A stretch of DNA of 64,000 nt from Kitasatospora sp. MAP12-44 (GCF_029892095.1 NZ_JARZAE010000004.1:682001-746000); one strand, 5' to 3'. Shown: positions 46,269-55,394, counted from the first letter of the stretch. Notes: generated from the letters alone by a model not told the origin. Program-made: numbers and translations.

Positions 46269-48815
46269 TCAGTACTGCGTGGTCACGGTGACTCCGCTGA
46301 AGGCGGTGGCGGCGTAGAGGCTGAGGTAGCGGTAGCCCGCGGCCTTGTTGGTGACGGTGAGGCTCTGGGTGGTACCGGAGTTGGTCGACTCGGCCGTGTA
46401 CGTGGTGCTGGTGGCCCAGGTGCTGGGGTCGTAGTACAGGTAGGCGGTCCCGCTGCCGCCGGTCGTGCTGACGTTCAGGGTGGTCGTCCCGGCGGGCAGA
46501 TAGATCCACAGGTAGTCGAGGTTCCCCGCGGTCGCCGACTGGTTCGCGCGGGAGCAGTTCCGGTCCATCTGCTGGGGGTTCGCGGCCGTGCAGGGGGTGA
46601 CTCCGCCCGAGCCGCTGACGGTCACCGACTGGGCGGCGGCGCTGGAGGTCTTGCCGTTGCTGTCGGTCACGGTCAGCGTGGCGTTGTAGGTTCCGGCCGC
46701 CGCGTAGGTGTGCGAGGGGTTCTGCGTCGTGGCCGTCGCTCCGTCGCCGAAGTTCCAGGACCAGCCGGTGATGCTGCCGCTGCCGGACTCGGTGGAGTGG
46801 TCGGTGAAGGTCGCCGTCAGTCCGGCGACCGCCGCGCTGAAGGCGGCCGTCGGCGTTCCCGAGGTGCCACCGGCGATGCCGTTGAGCCAGGTGTTGAAGT
46901 CGGCGTCGTACCGGGTGCCGATGGTGTTGGTGTAGTAGTCGTAGCCGGCGGTGTAGTTGCCGACCCGGTAGTCGCCCAGGATCGCCTGCACGTCGGCGGG
47001 GTGCTGTTCGAGCATGTAGCGCACCGCGAGGTAGCTCCAGGGGAAGACCCGGTCGTCGTTGCTGTTGGCGTACGTGGTCTGCCACAGGGTGCTCAGCGGG
47101 TAGGTGTGCTCACCGGCGTCGGTCACCGCGTCGGTGTCGGTGATGCCGCGGTAGCTGTAGGTCAGGTAGCCGGAGATGCCCTCGATCCACCAGATGTTGG
47201 GATCCACCTCCATCTGCGCCCAGGTGCCCATGGTGTCGTAGCGGGCGTCCAGAAAGTGCGTGTACTCGTAGTTGAGGTTCCAGATGTTGTCCGTGTAGCC
47301 GTCGGGGCTGGGGTCCTGGTACAGGATGGAGTAGTCCTGGTTCCCCGGCGTGGACGGGGTGTTGTACAGCGTGATGCCACCGTTGTCGGTGGTGACGCCG
47401 TAGATCACCGGGGCGTAGATCTCGTAGTCGAGCGAGCTCGCGAAGACGACGATGTTGTCGGTGTCGTTGTACTGGCCCGGGATCGGGCCGCTGTCCTTGA
47501 CGATGTTCTGGAAGTAGGCGTCCTGGCCGGCGAGTTCGCCGCAGGCCGCGCTGAGCTGCGCCGAACTGAGCGCCTGCGCCAGGATGTTGATCTCCGAGCT
47601 GCACGCGTGCGTGGTCGGCAGCGCCGCCGCGGTGGCCTGCGCCACCAGGTTGCAGACGCCGTAGTACGAGCAGTCGGCCGCATCGAAGCCATTGGCCTGC
47701 TGCGCGACGGACATCCACAGGGCGGCGGTCGATCCGGAGATGGACGAGGCCTGCAGCAGGCCCAGCATCAGCGGCCGTACCTTGGCCTGGAGCGCGGTGA
47801 ACTGGACATACGCGGCAAGGTCGTTGCCGGCGTCGGCGACCATGAACGTGTTGGTGCCGCCGAGCATGCTGGTGTGGGTGAGCGCGAAGGTGTCGAGCGC
47901 GTCGATGACGGCCGGATTCGCGGTCAGCGCGGCGACAAAGGCGGGGTTGTACTGTCCGCGCCACAGCGGGGTGTAGACGTCGTAGACGACGGCGTCCATG
48001 CTGTAGTCGGCGTCCCACGCACTGGTGTACGCGCTGAGTATCCGCTGGTAGGTGCCCAGGTAGTCGCCCTGCAGATTGGCGCTGTCGGTCAGGATCACGG
48101 CGTCACCCAGGATGCCGCCGTTGGCCGAGGAGACGTCGGTGCTCTGCGAGTTGGCGAAGAAGGCGTTCAGGGCGTTCTGGACGTCCGCCGACAGCGTCGC
48201 GTCGTAGGAGCCGACATCCGTCGAGTCGTAGTACTGGACGTAGTATCCGGCCCGCAGGTAGAGGATGAGCTGCCAGATGCCGGCCGAGTCGCTGCCGGCG
48301 TAGCTGGACGCCAGGCTCTGGTACGCCTGGGCGACGGGGATCATCTGGGACTCCTTGAACACCTCCTGCGCGTTGCTGCCGGTGATGGTGAACAGCGAGT
48401 TGACGCAGTCGGTGGTCGAGTTCTCGACGTAGGCGGCCAGCGCCGAGCCGCTCAGGCCGCCGAACGCGGCGGGGGTGCAGGCCTGCGCGCCGGCGGGCCT
48501 CGACGCGCTCGCCGCGCTCGTGGCGCCTGCCTGGTGCTGCGTCAGCATGGGGCGGTGCGGCGGGAGTTGGGCGGCTGTGAGTCGGCCGTACTGGACCGCG
48601 GCCGCGTCGCTACCGCCGACGACGGCACCCGTGGGCGCGGGCTCGGCCGGGCGGTTCGAGGCGGTGACGGGACGGACGGCGGGACGGGCGGCGAGACGGA
48701 CGGCGGTCGGCGCACCGGTCGCGGCGAAGGCCGGTGCGGTCGACAGGCCGACGAGCATGGCGAGTGTCACTGTGCCTGCGGCCAGGAACCTGGGCAGGAC
48801 GAATCGATGGCGCAT
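46269..48815 (-). CDS. Secreted M9-like protein 2 with mutated zinc motif (YEYTH) and a PKD domain
   Basis: 848 residues and a clear paralogue of peptidase 1. It has a signal peptide (LVGLSTAPAFAA), the same helical N-terminal part, and the catalytic block NLNYEYTHFLDARYD at 514-528. The first zinc His of HEYTH is Tyr516 (TAC), where peptidase 1 has CAC. The Glu in WWIEGISGY remains, but LAEY has become ISGY. A PKD domain (about 653-735, WNFGDGATATTQNPSHTYAAAGTY) is present here and missing in peptidase 1, followed by a PPC domain to the C-terminus. ATG 48815 follows GAAGGAG by five bases. The enzyme is probably inactive as a peptidase and may bind substrate only. Confidence 0.88.
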   Translation of the reverse strand: MRHRFVLPRFLAAGTVTLAMLVGLSTAPAFAATGAPTAVRLAARPAVRPVTASNRPAEPAPTGAVVGGSDAAAVQYGRLTAAQLPPHRPMLTQHQAGATSAASASRPAGAQACTPAAFGGLSGSALAAYVENSTTDCVNSLFTITGSNAQEVFKESQMIPVAQAYQSLASSYAGSDSAGIWQLILYLRAGYYVQYYDSTDVGSYDATLSADVQNALNAFFANSQSTDVSSANGGILGDAVILTDSANLQGDYLGTYQRILSAYTSAWDADYSMDAVVYDVYTPLWRGQYNPAFVAALTANPAVIDALDTFALTHTSMLGGTNTFMVADAGNDLAAYVQFTALQAKVRPLMLGLLQASSISGSTAALWMSVAQQANGFDAADCSYYGVCNLVAQATAAALPTTHACSSEINILAQALSSAQLSAACGELAGQDAYFQNIVKDSGPIPGQYNDTDNIVVFASSLDYEIYAPVIYGVTTDNGGITLYNTPSTPGNQDYSILYQDPSPDGYTDNIWNLNYEYTHFLDARYDTMGTWAQMEVDPNIWWIEGISGYLTYSYRGITDTDAVTDAGEHTYPLSTLWQTTYANSNDDRVFPWSYLAVRYMLEQHPADVQAILGDYRVGNYTAGYDYYTNTIGTRYDADFNTWLNGIAGGTSGTPTAAFSAAVAGLTATFTDHSTESGSGSITGWSWNFGDGATATTQNPSHTYAAAGTYNATLTVTDSNGKTSSAAAQSVTVSGSGGVTPCTAANPQQMDRNCSRANQSATAGNLDYLWIYLPAGTTTLNVSTTGGSGTAYLYYDPSTWATSTTYTAESTNSGTTQSLTVTNKAAGYRYLSLYAATAFSGVTVTTQY

Positions 48816-48900
48816 CACTGCTCCTTCGAGGGGGGAGGTCCGCCTCGCCGATCGGGGAACGAGGCATGTGACGCACCGTCTCACCACGGATCCGCCCGAA

Positions 48901-48944
48901 CAATGCGGATGGACACAGCGATTGCCATGTCCCCGCCACAACAT
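48901..48944 (-). promoter_or_regulatory. Conserved element upstream of M9-like protein 2
   Basis: The minus strand reads ATGTTGTGG (48944-48936), 16 bases, GCTGTGTCCATCCGCATTG (48919-48901), then 85 bases to the ATG. Compared with the element at 38557-38599 the blocks match 8/9 and 14/19 with nearly equal spacing. Confidence 0.6.
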
Positions 48945-48958
48945 CCGTGGCAGTGCCT

Positions 48959-49915
48959 TTACGGAAGCAGCCCGGGGTGGTGCCGTGCCGCCCAGGCCTG
49001 GAAGTGCGGCGCCCGTGCCATCAGGCCCCGATACGAAGCGCAGGCCGCGTCGAAGAGCGTCACGACGACCTCGTCGGCGACGCTCCTCCTGTTCCAGGCC
49101 AGCAGGTAGCGGCACCGCAGGGGCGTGCCGATCAGGGGCCTGATGACGGTGCCGGGAATCGGCCGGGTCGTCGCCTGCACCAGCGAGACACCGAGGCCCT
49201 CGGCGATCATGTCCAGCAACTGGAGCCGGTCGCCGAGGAACTCGTGCACCACCACCGGGGTGAACCCGACCGCCCCGCAGGCCGCGTAGAAGACGCCCGG
49301 CCAGCCGGCGCCGTCGTCGGGTGTGACGAACCACGAGTCCTCGGCCAGGTCGCCGAGCGCGACCGCCTCGCGGTGCCGCAGCCGGTGGCCCGCGGGCAGG
49401 GCCACGAACGTGGGCTCGGTGACGATCCCGCGATGCCCGACGGCACCGGAGTGCCGCAGTTCCAGCCCGGGGTAGTCCACACCGATCGCCGCGTCGAGCC
49501 CACCCTCCTCCAGGAGTTCGACGATCTGGGAGGACGCGTAGACGCTGCTCACCGCCAGCACCAGCTCCGGCAGCTCGGCCCGCACGCGCCCGACCATGCC
49601 GGACAGGATCGGGGAGTTGGTGGCCGCCAGCCGCAACACCGGTCGCGGCGCCGCCTCCCCGGCCGGCGGCCGTCCGACGGCCTCGGCGCGCGCCAGCACA
49701 TCGCGGGCCCGGGCGACCACCTCCACCCCGTACCGGGTCGGCCGCACGCCCACCGTGTTGCGCTCGAACAACGGCTCACCGAAGTGGAGTTCGATCCGCC
49801 GCAGCTGCGTACTCATCGCCTGCTGCGAGCACCCCAACGCGGCCGCGGCCCGGCCCATACTGCCCGCGTCCGCAAGCGCGCACAGAGCACGGAGATGTCG
49901 AAGCTCCAGCTCCAT
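48959..49915 (-). CDS. LysR-family transcriptional regulator (LysR-2), paralogue of LysR-1
   Basis: 318 residues. HTH: MELELRHLRALCALADAGSM and GRAAAALGCSQQAMSTQLRRIE; effector domain to the C-terminus with TPDDGAGWPGVF and VHEFLGDRLQLLDMI. ATG 49915 is preferred over GTG 49921 because the paralogue starts at the same residue. It lies upstream of, and on the same strand as, M9-like protein 2, mirroring LysR-1 and peptidase 1. Likely to regulate the downstream secreted protein in response to an unknown small molecule. Confidence 0.92.
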   Translation of the reverse strand: MELELRHLRALCALADAGSMGRAAAALGCSQQAMSTQLRRIELHFGEPLFERNTVGVRPTRYGVEVVARARDVLARAEAVGRPPAGEAAPRPVLRLAATNSPILSGMVGRVRAELPELVLAVSSVYASSQIVELLEEGGLDAAIGVDYPGLELRHSGAVGHRGIVTEPTFVALPAGHRLRHREAVALGDLAEDSWFVTPDDGAGWPGVFYAACGAVGFTPVVVHEFLGDRLQLLDMIAEGLGVSLVQATTRPIPGTVIRPLIGTPLRCRYLLAWNRRSVADEVVVTLFDAACASYRGLMARAPHFQAWAARHHPGLLP

Positions 49916-50060
49916 CCACACCCCCGTGCGTCATCGCAGCACCTGGACAGTCAAGTTGATACTAGTTGCCGCCAACGGGCGAATCGAGGCTCTGGATGAC
50001 TTCGGCGGCGGGACGCCCTGGCGCTGTCCGGCGCCGTCCGACGTCGTCCAGCGCTGTCCG

Positions 50061-50090
50061 GGGTCGTCCGGGGTCGTCCGGGGTCGTCCG
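50061..50090 (+). repeat. Short tandem repeat GGGTCGTCCG x3
   Basis: Three exact 10-bp units in the gap between divergent LysR-2 and the small secreted protein; related GTCC-rich units precede it from about 50030. The gap of 276 bases otherwise holds only promoter sequence. Confidence 0.85.
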
Positions 50091-50191
50091 GACTGTGCTC
50101 GACCGGTTGTGTTCCGTTCCACCGCGCGCTGAGCTTCGGGGTGTGCCCGGGCACCGGCTCCGGGGGGGGAATCGACGTACTGGAGGGTTCC

Positions 50192-50560
50192 ATGCGGTTC
50201 AGCAAGACCAAGAAGCGTGCCACGGCTGCCGCGATCGCCGTGGTGGCGATGGGCGTTATCGGGGTGGGTAGCGCGACCTCGGCCCAGGCCGCCGAGGGCA
50301 CCTGGACTGTCCGCAGCGGCGGCTGCGTCGCGCTGGAGAAGATCGAACTCCAGGGCGGCCACGACTACATGGCGATCGATCCGATCGCCGACCCCAGTGG
50401 CTGTGAGTTCGGCATCAGGAATGTGAACACCGGCGGCTGGGAATACGGCCCGACCACCAGCGGCTCCGAGTCGCCGTGGAAATACGACGGCCCGGGCATG
50501 CTCCTGAAGGCGTGTCTGTGGGGGCCGACCAGCCCAGAGCAGTGCGGCCCGCAGAACTGA
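50192..50560 (+). CDS. Small secreted protein with four cysteines, unknown function
   Basis: 122 residues. A basic start (MRFSKTKKRATAAAIAVVAM) and a hydrophobic core ending SAQAA give a clear Sec signal peptide, leaving about 88 mature residues. Four Cys (GGCVAL, SGCEFG, KACLWG, EQCGPQ) suggest two disulfides; the mature part is rich in Gly, Trp and acidic residues. GGAGG stands five bases before ATG 50192. I do not recognise the family. It is convergent with the NB-ARC regulator, 21 bases away. Confidence 0.8.
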   Translation: MRFSKTKKRATAAAIAVVAMGVIGVGSATSAQAAEGTWTVRSGGCVALEKIELQGGHDYMAIDPIADPSGCEFGIRNVNTGGWEYGPTTSGSESPWKYDGPGMLLKACLWGPTSPEQCGPQN

Positions 50561-50581
50561 GGCCGGTCAGTCTGAGCACGA

Positions 50582-53008
50582 TCAACTGACACCGAACGCT
50601 CCAGGACGAGGTCCGGGTCCCTCCCTGAGCGAGTCGAGCAGGGCCCGGGCGTCGTCCGCCTCGGCGATGTTCAGCGAGGTGTGGATCTCGACGGCCTGTT
50701 CGGCGTGCTCCCGAGCGGCGTCGAGGTCTCCCAGACGGTGGTGGGTGCGCGCCAGCCCGACGTGGATGCGCCCGAGGTTGTACCGCTCGCCGGTGTGCGG
50801 GAGGTGGTCGATCGCGGCCCGGTAGTGCTGGAGGGCGCTCGCCGGAGCGTCCATGGCCAGCAGGGCGTCGCCGAGCAGGGTGTGCGACTCGGCCTGACCG
50901 AAGGTGTCACCGAGGTCCCGGTGCAGGTCCAGCGCCTCCTGGTACAGGTCGAGTGCCTCCGGATGGTGGTGCAGCCTCTGCTGGTACTCGCCGAACTGGT
51001 TGAGCACAATGGCCTGCCCGAGACGGTTGCCGCCGCGCCGGTGGAACCTCAGCGCCGCACGGTGGTACTCCAAGGCCTCCGGCAACCGTCCGAGCCTGGT
51101 CAGCGTGGGCCCCAGGTTGGTCAGGGCGATCGCCTCGACGGCCGGCTCGGGGATGTCCCGACTGAGCCGCAGCGCCCGCTGCAGGTGGTCGAGCGCCTCC
51201 TCCAGGCGCCCCATCCGGGTCTGGGCGAGGCCCAGGTTGGCCAGCACGTGGGCCTCACCGGCACGGTTGCCGATTCCGCGCTGGATCTCCAGGGCCTGAC
51301 GGAGCAGGTCGAGTACCTGCGGGAAGTCGCCGAGCTGGTACTGGACCAGCCCGAGGTGCCGCAGCGCGGCCGCCTCGCCGGCCGGCTCGCCGAGCTCCCG
51401 GATGGCCCGCAGGGCACGGGCACCCAGCACCAGCGCCTCCTGGGCGGGCATGTGGCGTTTGAGGTGGCGCCAGAGGATGGCCGGCAGGTCCGCCGCGTAC
51501 CGGGGCAGACCGGCGTCGGTGGCGTGGTGGGCGAGGGTCAGCAGGTTGGCCTGCTCCCGGGCCAGCCACTGCGCCGCGTCCACCTGGTCGGCGAACACCA
51601 GCGGTGTGCCGCCGGGTGCGGGAGGCTGCGGCCGGTGGTGGCGTTCCAGCGGGGCCAGCTGGTCCATCGCCGAGGCGGCGGTGTGACGGTAGTGGTCGAA
51701 GAGCCGGATGAGCGCGGCGCGCCGGACGGGTTCGGGTTCCTCACGTGCGAGCAACCCGACCGCGAAGGTCCGCAGCAGGTCGTGGAAGGTGTACCGGAAG
51801 GCCGTGTGCTCGATCAGCAGGTGGTGGTCGTGCAGCGACTCCAGGAGTTCCTCGGCCTCGGCCGGCGGTGCGTCGACCAGAGCGGCGAGGGCGGGCGGCG
51901 CGAAGTCCTCACCGGGGTGCAGCGCGGCCAGCCGGAACGCGCGCCGCTGCGCGGGGGTGAGGGCGCGGTAGGAGTCCACGAAGGCCGCCGCGACGCTCCG
52001 ATCACGGTCGGAGAGCTCGGTCAATAACTTCTGGGGCCGCCGGATCCGCTCCAGCAACTGGACGGGCGTCCAGACCGGATGGTGCGCCAGCCTGGCGCCG
52101 GCGATCCGCAGCGCCAGCGGCAGCCTCCCGCACAGCGCGACGATTTCGTCCACGGCGCAGGCATGGCCGACGACCCGCTCCGGGCCGACGATCCGGGCGA
52201 ACAGTTCCACAGCTTCGTCATGGCTGAGCACGTCCAGGGGCACGCTGACCGCCCCGTCCAGTGCAAGCAGCCGCCGACGGGACGTCACCAGCGTGAGGCA
52301 GCGCGGGCTGCCGGGGATCAACGGGCGGACCTGCTCGGCGTCGACGGCGTTGTCCAGCACGATCAGGTACCGCCTGCCCGCCGCCCGGCTGCGCCACAGC
52401 TGGGCGCGTTCCTCGGTGCGCGACGGCAGGGCGGCCTTGCTGACACCGACCGCGCAGAGCAGACTCTCCAGCGCCGCAGCCGGTTCGAGCGGCCGCCGGC
52501 CCGGAGTGAAGCCGTGCAGGTCCACGAAGAGCTGACCGTCGGGATAACGGCCGGTGAGGCTGTGCCCGGTGTGAACGGCCAAGGCGGTCTTGCCGACACC
52601 GGCCATGCCGTCGATGGCCGAGATCACCAGCGGACGGGCCTGGGAGCCGCCCGGTCCGCCGGCCAGCGCCAGCAGCCGTTCCACCTCGCCGCGCCGTCCG
52701 GTGAAGTCCGGGACGGCGTACGGCAGCAGACGGGGCACCACGTGTTCGTCCGGCGCCAGGCCTGTCCGCGGTTCCAGGCCCGTCTGCTGCTCCCCGCGGG
52801 CCGCGGCAAGCAGCCGGTCGCGGTCGGCGAAGTCTAGGCCCAGGGCCGTGGCCAGCCGGGCCACCGACGACAGCCGAGGCCGCCGCCGCCCGGACTCCAG
52901 CACGCTGATCGCATGCGCCGAGACACCCGAGCGCTCCGCGAGCCCCTCCTGCGTCCACCCGGCCGATAACCGGTACTGCCGCAGGAGCGTTGCAAAATCC
53001 CCCAGCAT
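50582..53008 (-). CDS. XRE-HTH / NB-ARC ATPase / TPR regulator
   Basis: 808 residues, starting at ATG 53008 (MLGDFATLLRQYR) with GGAGG nine bases upstream; a longer reading from 53035 lacks a site. Residues 1-65 are an XRE-type HTH (GWTQEGLAERSGVSAHAISVLE). From about 110 comes an NB-ARC STAND ATPase with Walker A GMAGVGKTAL, Walker B YLIVLDNA and a GLPLAL-type motif (CGRLPLALRIAG). The C-terminal 330 residues are TPR repeats (for example AAALRHLGLVQYQLGDFPQV). Proteins of this plan are signal-responsive regulators of secondary metabolism or development. No target is visible. Confidence 0.9.
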   Translation of the reverse strand: MLGDFATLLRQYRLSAGWTQEGLAERSGVSAHAISVLESGRRRPRLSSVARLATALGLDFADRDRLLAAARGEQQTGLEPRTGLAPDEHVVPRLLPYAVPDFTGRRGEVERLLALAGGPGGSQARPLVISAIDGMAGVGKTALAVHTGHSLTGRYPDGQLFVDLHGFTPGRRPLEPAAALESLLCAVGVSKAALPSRTEERAQLWRSRAAGRRYLIVLDNAVDAEQVRPLIPGSPRCLTLVTSRRRLLALDGAVSVPLDVLSHDEAVELFARIVGPERVVGHACAVDEIVALCGRLPLALRIAGARLAHHPVWTPVQLLERIRRPQKLLTELSDRDRSVAAAFVDSYRALTPAQRRAFRLAALHPGEDFAPPALAALVDAPPAEAEELLESLHDHHLLIEHTAFRYTFHDLLRTFAVGLLAREEPEPVRRAALIRLFDHYRHTAASAMDQLAPLERHHRPQPPAPGGTPLVFADQVDAAQWLAREQANLLTLAHHATDAGLPRYAADLPAILWRHLKRHMPAQEALVLGARALRAIRELGEPAGEAAALRHLGLVQYQLGDFPQVLDLLRQALEIQRGIGNRAGEAHVLANLGLAQTRMGRLEEALDHLQRALRLSRDIPEPAVEAIALTNLGPTLTRLGRLPEALEYHRAALRFHRRGGNRLGQAIVLNQFGEYQQRLHHHPEALDLYQEALDLHRDLGDTFGQAESHTLLGDALLAMDAPASALQHYRAAIDHLPHTGERYNLGRIHVGLARTHHRLGDLDAAREHAEQAVEIHTSLNIAEADDARALLDSLREGPGPRPGAFGVS

Positions 53009-53250
53009 GATCGATCGCCTCCGAAGGGTGATCACCCCGCGGGAACGACGACGGCGGGAACGGCCCGATGCTCGGAACCCGTACCACCGTCAGCGGCCCC
53101 CCGACTCTGCGGCCCTGACGGGCGCCTGACAACAGAGCATCATGCTAACGCCAGGCAAACGCCATGGAGTGGCGAGTCGGTAGTGATGAGACTGGTCCCC
53201 GGCACACGCGCCGCGCTCGGCCGATCGAGCCGGCTGCCCAAGGGGGATAT

Positions 53251-53748
53251 ATGACCGGATACACGACTGGGTATATGACCTGGCAGGACATGGACGAGGA
53301 TCCGAGCAGGCTACCGCAACAGGCTCTGGCGGCGATGCCCGAGCCGGGCGGCGCCACCACCCCGCAGGAGCTCGTTCGCCGGCTCCGGGCGTTCAAGGCA
53401 TGGTCGGGCAACCCGTCGCTGCGCGAACTCGAGCGCCGCACCGGCCTTCCGCGTAGCACCGTCTCGGGAGACCTGAGCCCTCAGCGAAGCCGCCTGCCGC
53501 CCCTGCAACGGGTGTTGACGCTGGCCACCGCCTTCGGCGCGTCCGCCGAGGAGCTCGCCCGCTGGCGGTCCGCCTGGCAGTGCATCCAGATGCGGCAGCA
53601 GTCGGCTGAACCACCCGTGCCGGCTCCGCACGCCGCCGTCTTCAGCCGCGCCCTCCGCGCCGCCCGCGGCGTCACGCTCCGTGAATGGCGCGCCCGAGCC
53701 GGAGGCAGCGGTCACCCGGAGGCAGCGGTCACCCAGCGGAATAGTTGA
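53251..53748 (+). CDS. Small helix-turn-helix DNA-binding protein
   Basis: 165 residues. The central part (TPQELVRRLRAFKAWSGNPS, LRELERRTGLPRSTVSGDLS, LPPLQRVLTLATAFG) reads as an XRE-like HTH with a flanking helix. ATG 53251 follows AAGGGGG closely; in-frame upstream sequence is Arg/Pro rich and unlikely to be coding. It is divergent from the NB-ARC regulator across 242 bases. The ATG lies in a pair of near repeats, (G)TATATGACCGG and TATATGACCTGG. Function beyond DNA binding is unknown. Confidence 0.75.
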   Translation: MTGYTTGYMTWQDMDEDPSRLPQQALAAMPEPGGATTPQELVRRLRAFKAWSGNPSLRELERRTGLPRSTVSGDLSPQRSRLPPLQRVLTLATAFGASAEELARWRSAWQCIQMRQQSAEPPVPAPHAAVFSRALRAARGVTLREWRARAGGSGHPEAAVTQRNS

Positions 53749-53760
53749 AGAATGAACTAT
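53741..53760. promoter_or_regulatory. Palindrome upstream of the pirin gene
   Basis: ATAGTT and AACTAT flank GAAGAATG. The core AGTTGAAGAATGAACT matches 11 of 16 positions of ACTTGAAGGTTCAAGT, the operator type at 57389-57440. It lies about 75 bases before the pirin start and overlaps the stop of the HTH gene. Confidence 0.45.
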
Positions 53761-53834
53761 GTTGACTCGTGCAGGGTGCCACGCGGCACCCCCGGGCTTC
53801 GCGAGAGCTCCCGGACCGCTCGAAAGGACACGAG

Positions 53835-54605
53835 TTGAACACCGCCGCAAACCACCCGCAGATCGACGTCCGCCGGGCCGGCGAGCGCCTCGCCACGAAG
53901 ATCGACTGGCTGGACTCCAAGCACTCCTTCTCCTTCGGCGGACACTACGACCCCGCCAACACCCACCACGGACTGCTGCTCGTCAACAACGACGACATCG
54001 TCAAGCCCGGCAGCGGCTTCGAGACCCACCCGCACCGCGACATGGAGATCGTCACCTGGGTGATGCAGGGCTCCCTGGTCCACCAGGACTCCACCGGCCA
54101 CTCCGGCGTGATCTACCCAGGACTCGCCCAGCGCATGAGCGCCGGCACCGGCATCCTGCACTCCGAGAAGAACGACTCCTGGCGCCTGAGCGGAGCCGAC
54201 ACCCACACCGACCCCGTCCACTTCGTCCAGATGTGGGTCGTCCCCGACGAACGCGGCATCACACCCGGCTACGAACAGCTCGAAATCGACAACGAACTGC
54301 TGTCCGGCGCCCTGATCCCGGTCGCCTCCGGGATGGACAAGCACGACGGCGCGTCCGCGATCCGCATCAAGAACCGCTACGCGGCGCTGCACGTGGCCCG
54401 CCTGCAACCCGGCCAGAGCATCGAGCTGCCCGACGCCCCCTTCGTGCACCTCTTCGTCCCGCGCGGCAACGTCGCCCTGGAAGGCGTCGGCCCGCTGGCC
54501 GCCGGCGACGCCGTGCGCTTCACCGCGATCGGCGGGCAGAGGGTCACCGCGGTCGAACCGGCGGAGATCCTGGTCTGGGAGATGCACGCCACCCTCGCCC
54601 AGTGA
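53835..54605 (+). CDS. Pirin-family (bicupin) protein
   Basis: 256 residues. The pirin metal site is visible as FETHPHRDMEIVTWVMQG and then GILHSEKND, giving three His and one Glu. TTG at 53835 is chosen because AAAGGA lies six bases upstream; a start at 53769 would add a stretch without family similarity. Bacterial pirins are quercetinase-like dioxygenases or redox-linked partners of metabolic enzymes. It is convergent with the SDR gene (4 bases apart). Confidence 0.92.
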   Translation: MNTAANHPQIDVRRAGERLATKIDWLDSKHSFSFGGHYDPANTHHGLLLVNNDDIVKPGSGFETHPHRDMEIVTWVMQGSLVHQDSTGHSGVIYPGLAQRMSAGTGILHSEKNDSWRLSGADTHTDPVHFVQMWVVPDERGITPGYEQLEIDNELLSGALIPVASGMDKHDGASAIRIKNRYAALHVARLQPGQSIELPDAPFVHLFVPRGNVALEGVGPLAAGDAVRFTAIGGQRVTAVEPAEILVWEMHATLAQ

Positions 54606-54609
54606 CGGC

Positions 54610-55359
54610 CTACTGGGCCAGGTAGCCGCCGTCGACGGGCAGGACGGCTCCGGTGATGAACGACGCCTCGGGTGAGGCCAGGAAGAGGACGGCCGCCGCG
54701 ACCTCCGCCGGTTCGCCGAGGCGGCCCATCGGGTGCAGCTTCTCGATCGCCGCCAAGTACGCGGCGCCGCCCGGCTCCTGAGGGAGCCGGGCGACCCGCT
54801 CCGTGCGGATGGTGCCGGGGGCGACGGCGTTGACCCGGATGCCCCGGTCGGCCCACTCGACGGCGAGGTGCTTGGTCAGCCCGGAGGCGACGAACTTCGC
54901 GGGCCCGTACACCGCCTGCCCGCGCTGCCCGGCCTCGCCGGAGATCGACGAGATGCAGACGATCGCGCCCCCACCGCCGTGCGCCGTCATCGCCTCGATC
55001 GCGTACTTGCAGGTGAGGAACATGCCCCGCCCGTCCACCGCCATGACCCGGTCGAAGTCCTCGCCGTCCGCCTCGGTGATCTCCATCAGCGGGAGCACTC
55101 CCGCGTTGGCCACCGCGACGTCCAGCCGCCCGTACCGTTCGACGGCGGCGTCGACCATCCGCCGTACGTCGGGCGCCTGCGAGACGTCGCCGACCACCGT
55201 CGTGGTCCCCGGCAGCTGCTCGGCAAGCCGGTCGAGCCCCGGGCCGTCGAGGTCGGTGGCGACGACGCGCGCGCCCTCGGCGGCGAAGCGGACGGCCACG
55301 GCCCGGCCGATCCCGCTGGCTGCGCCGGTCACCAGGCAGACCTGGTCGCGGATGGTCAT
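54610..55359 (-). CDS. Short-chain dehydrogenase/reductase
   Basis: 249 residues, classical SDR: TGAASGIG cofactor loop, GDVS acidic region, NAG motif (ANAGVLPL), catalytic Ser in CISSISGEAG, and Tyr/Lys in YGPAKFVASG. C-terminal GAVLPVDGGYLAQ is typical. The substrate cannot be assigned. A 16-bp palindrome lies 36-51 bases upstream. It is not part of the lipopeptide operon. Confidence 0.9.
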   Translation of the reverse strand: MTIRDQVCLVTGAASGIGRAVAVRFAAEGARVVATDLDGPGLDRLAEQLPGTTTVVGDVSQAPDVRRMVDAAVERYGRLDVAVANAGVLPLMEITEADGEDFDRVMAVDGRGMFLTCKYAIEAMTAHGGGGAIVCISSISGEAGQRGQAVYGPAKFVASGLTKHLAVEWADRGIRVNAVAPGTIRTERVARLPQEPGGAAYLAAIEKLHPMGRLGEPAEVAAAVLFLASPEASFITGAVLPVDGGYLAQ

Positions 55360-55394
55360 GGCGAGATGCCTGCCACCGGCCGGGCCGGGCGAAA

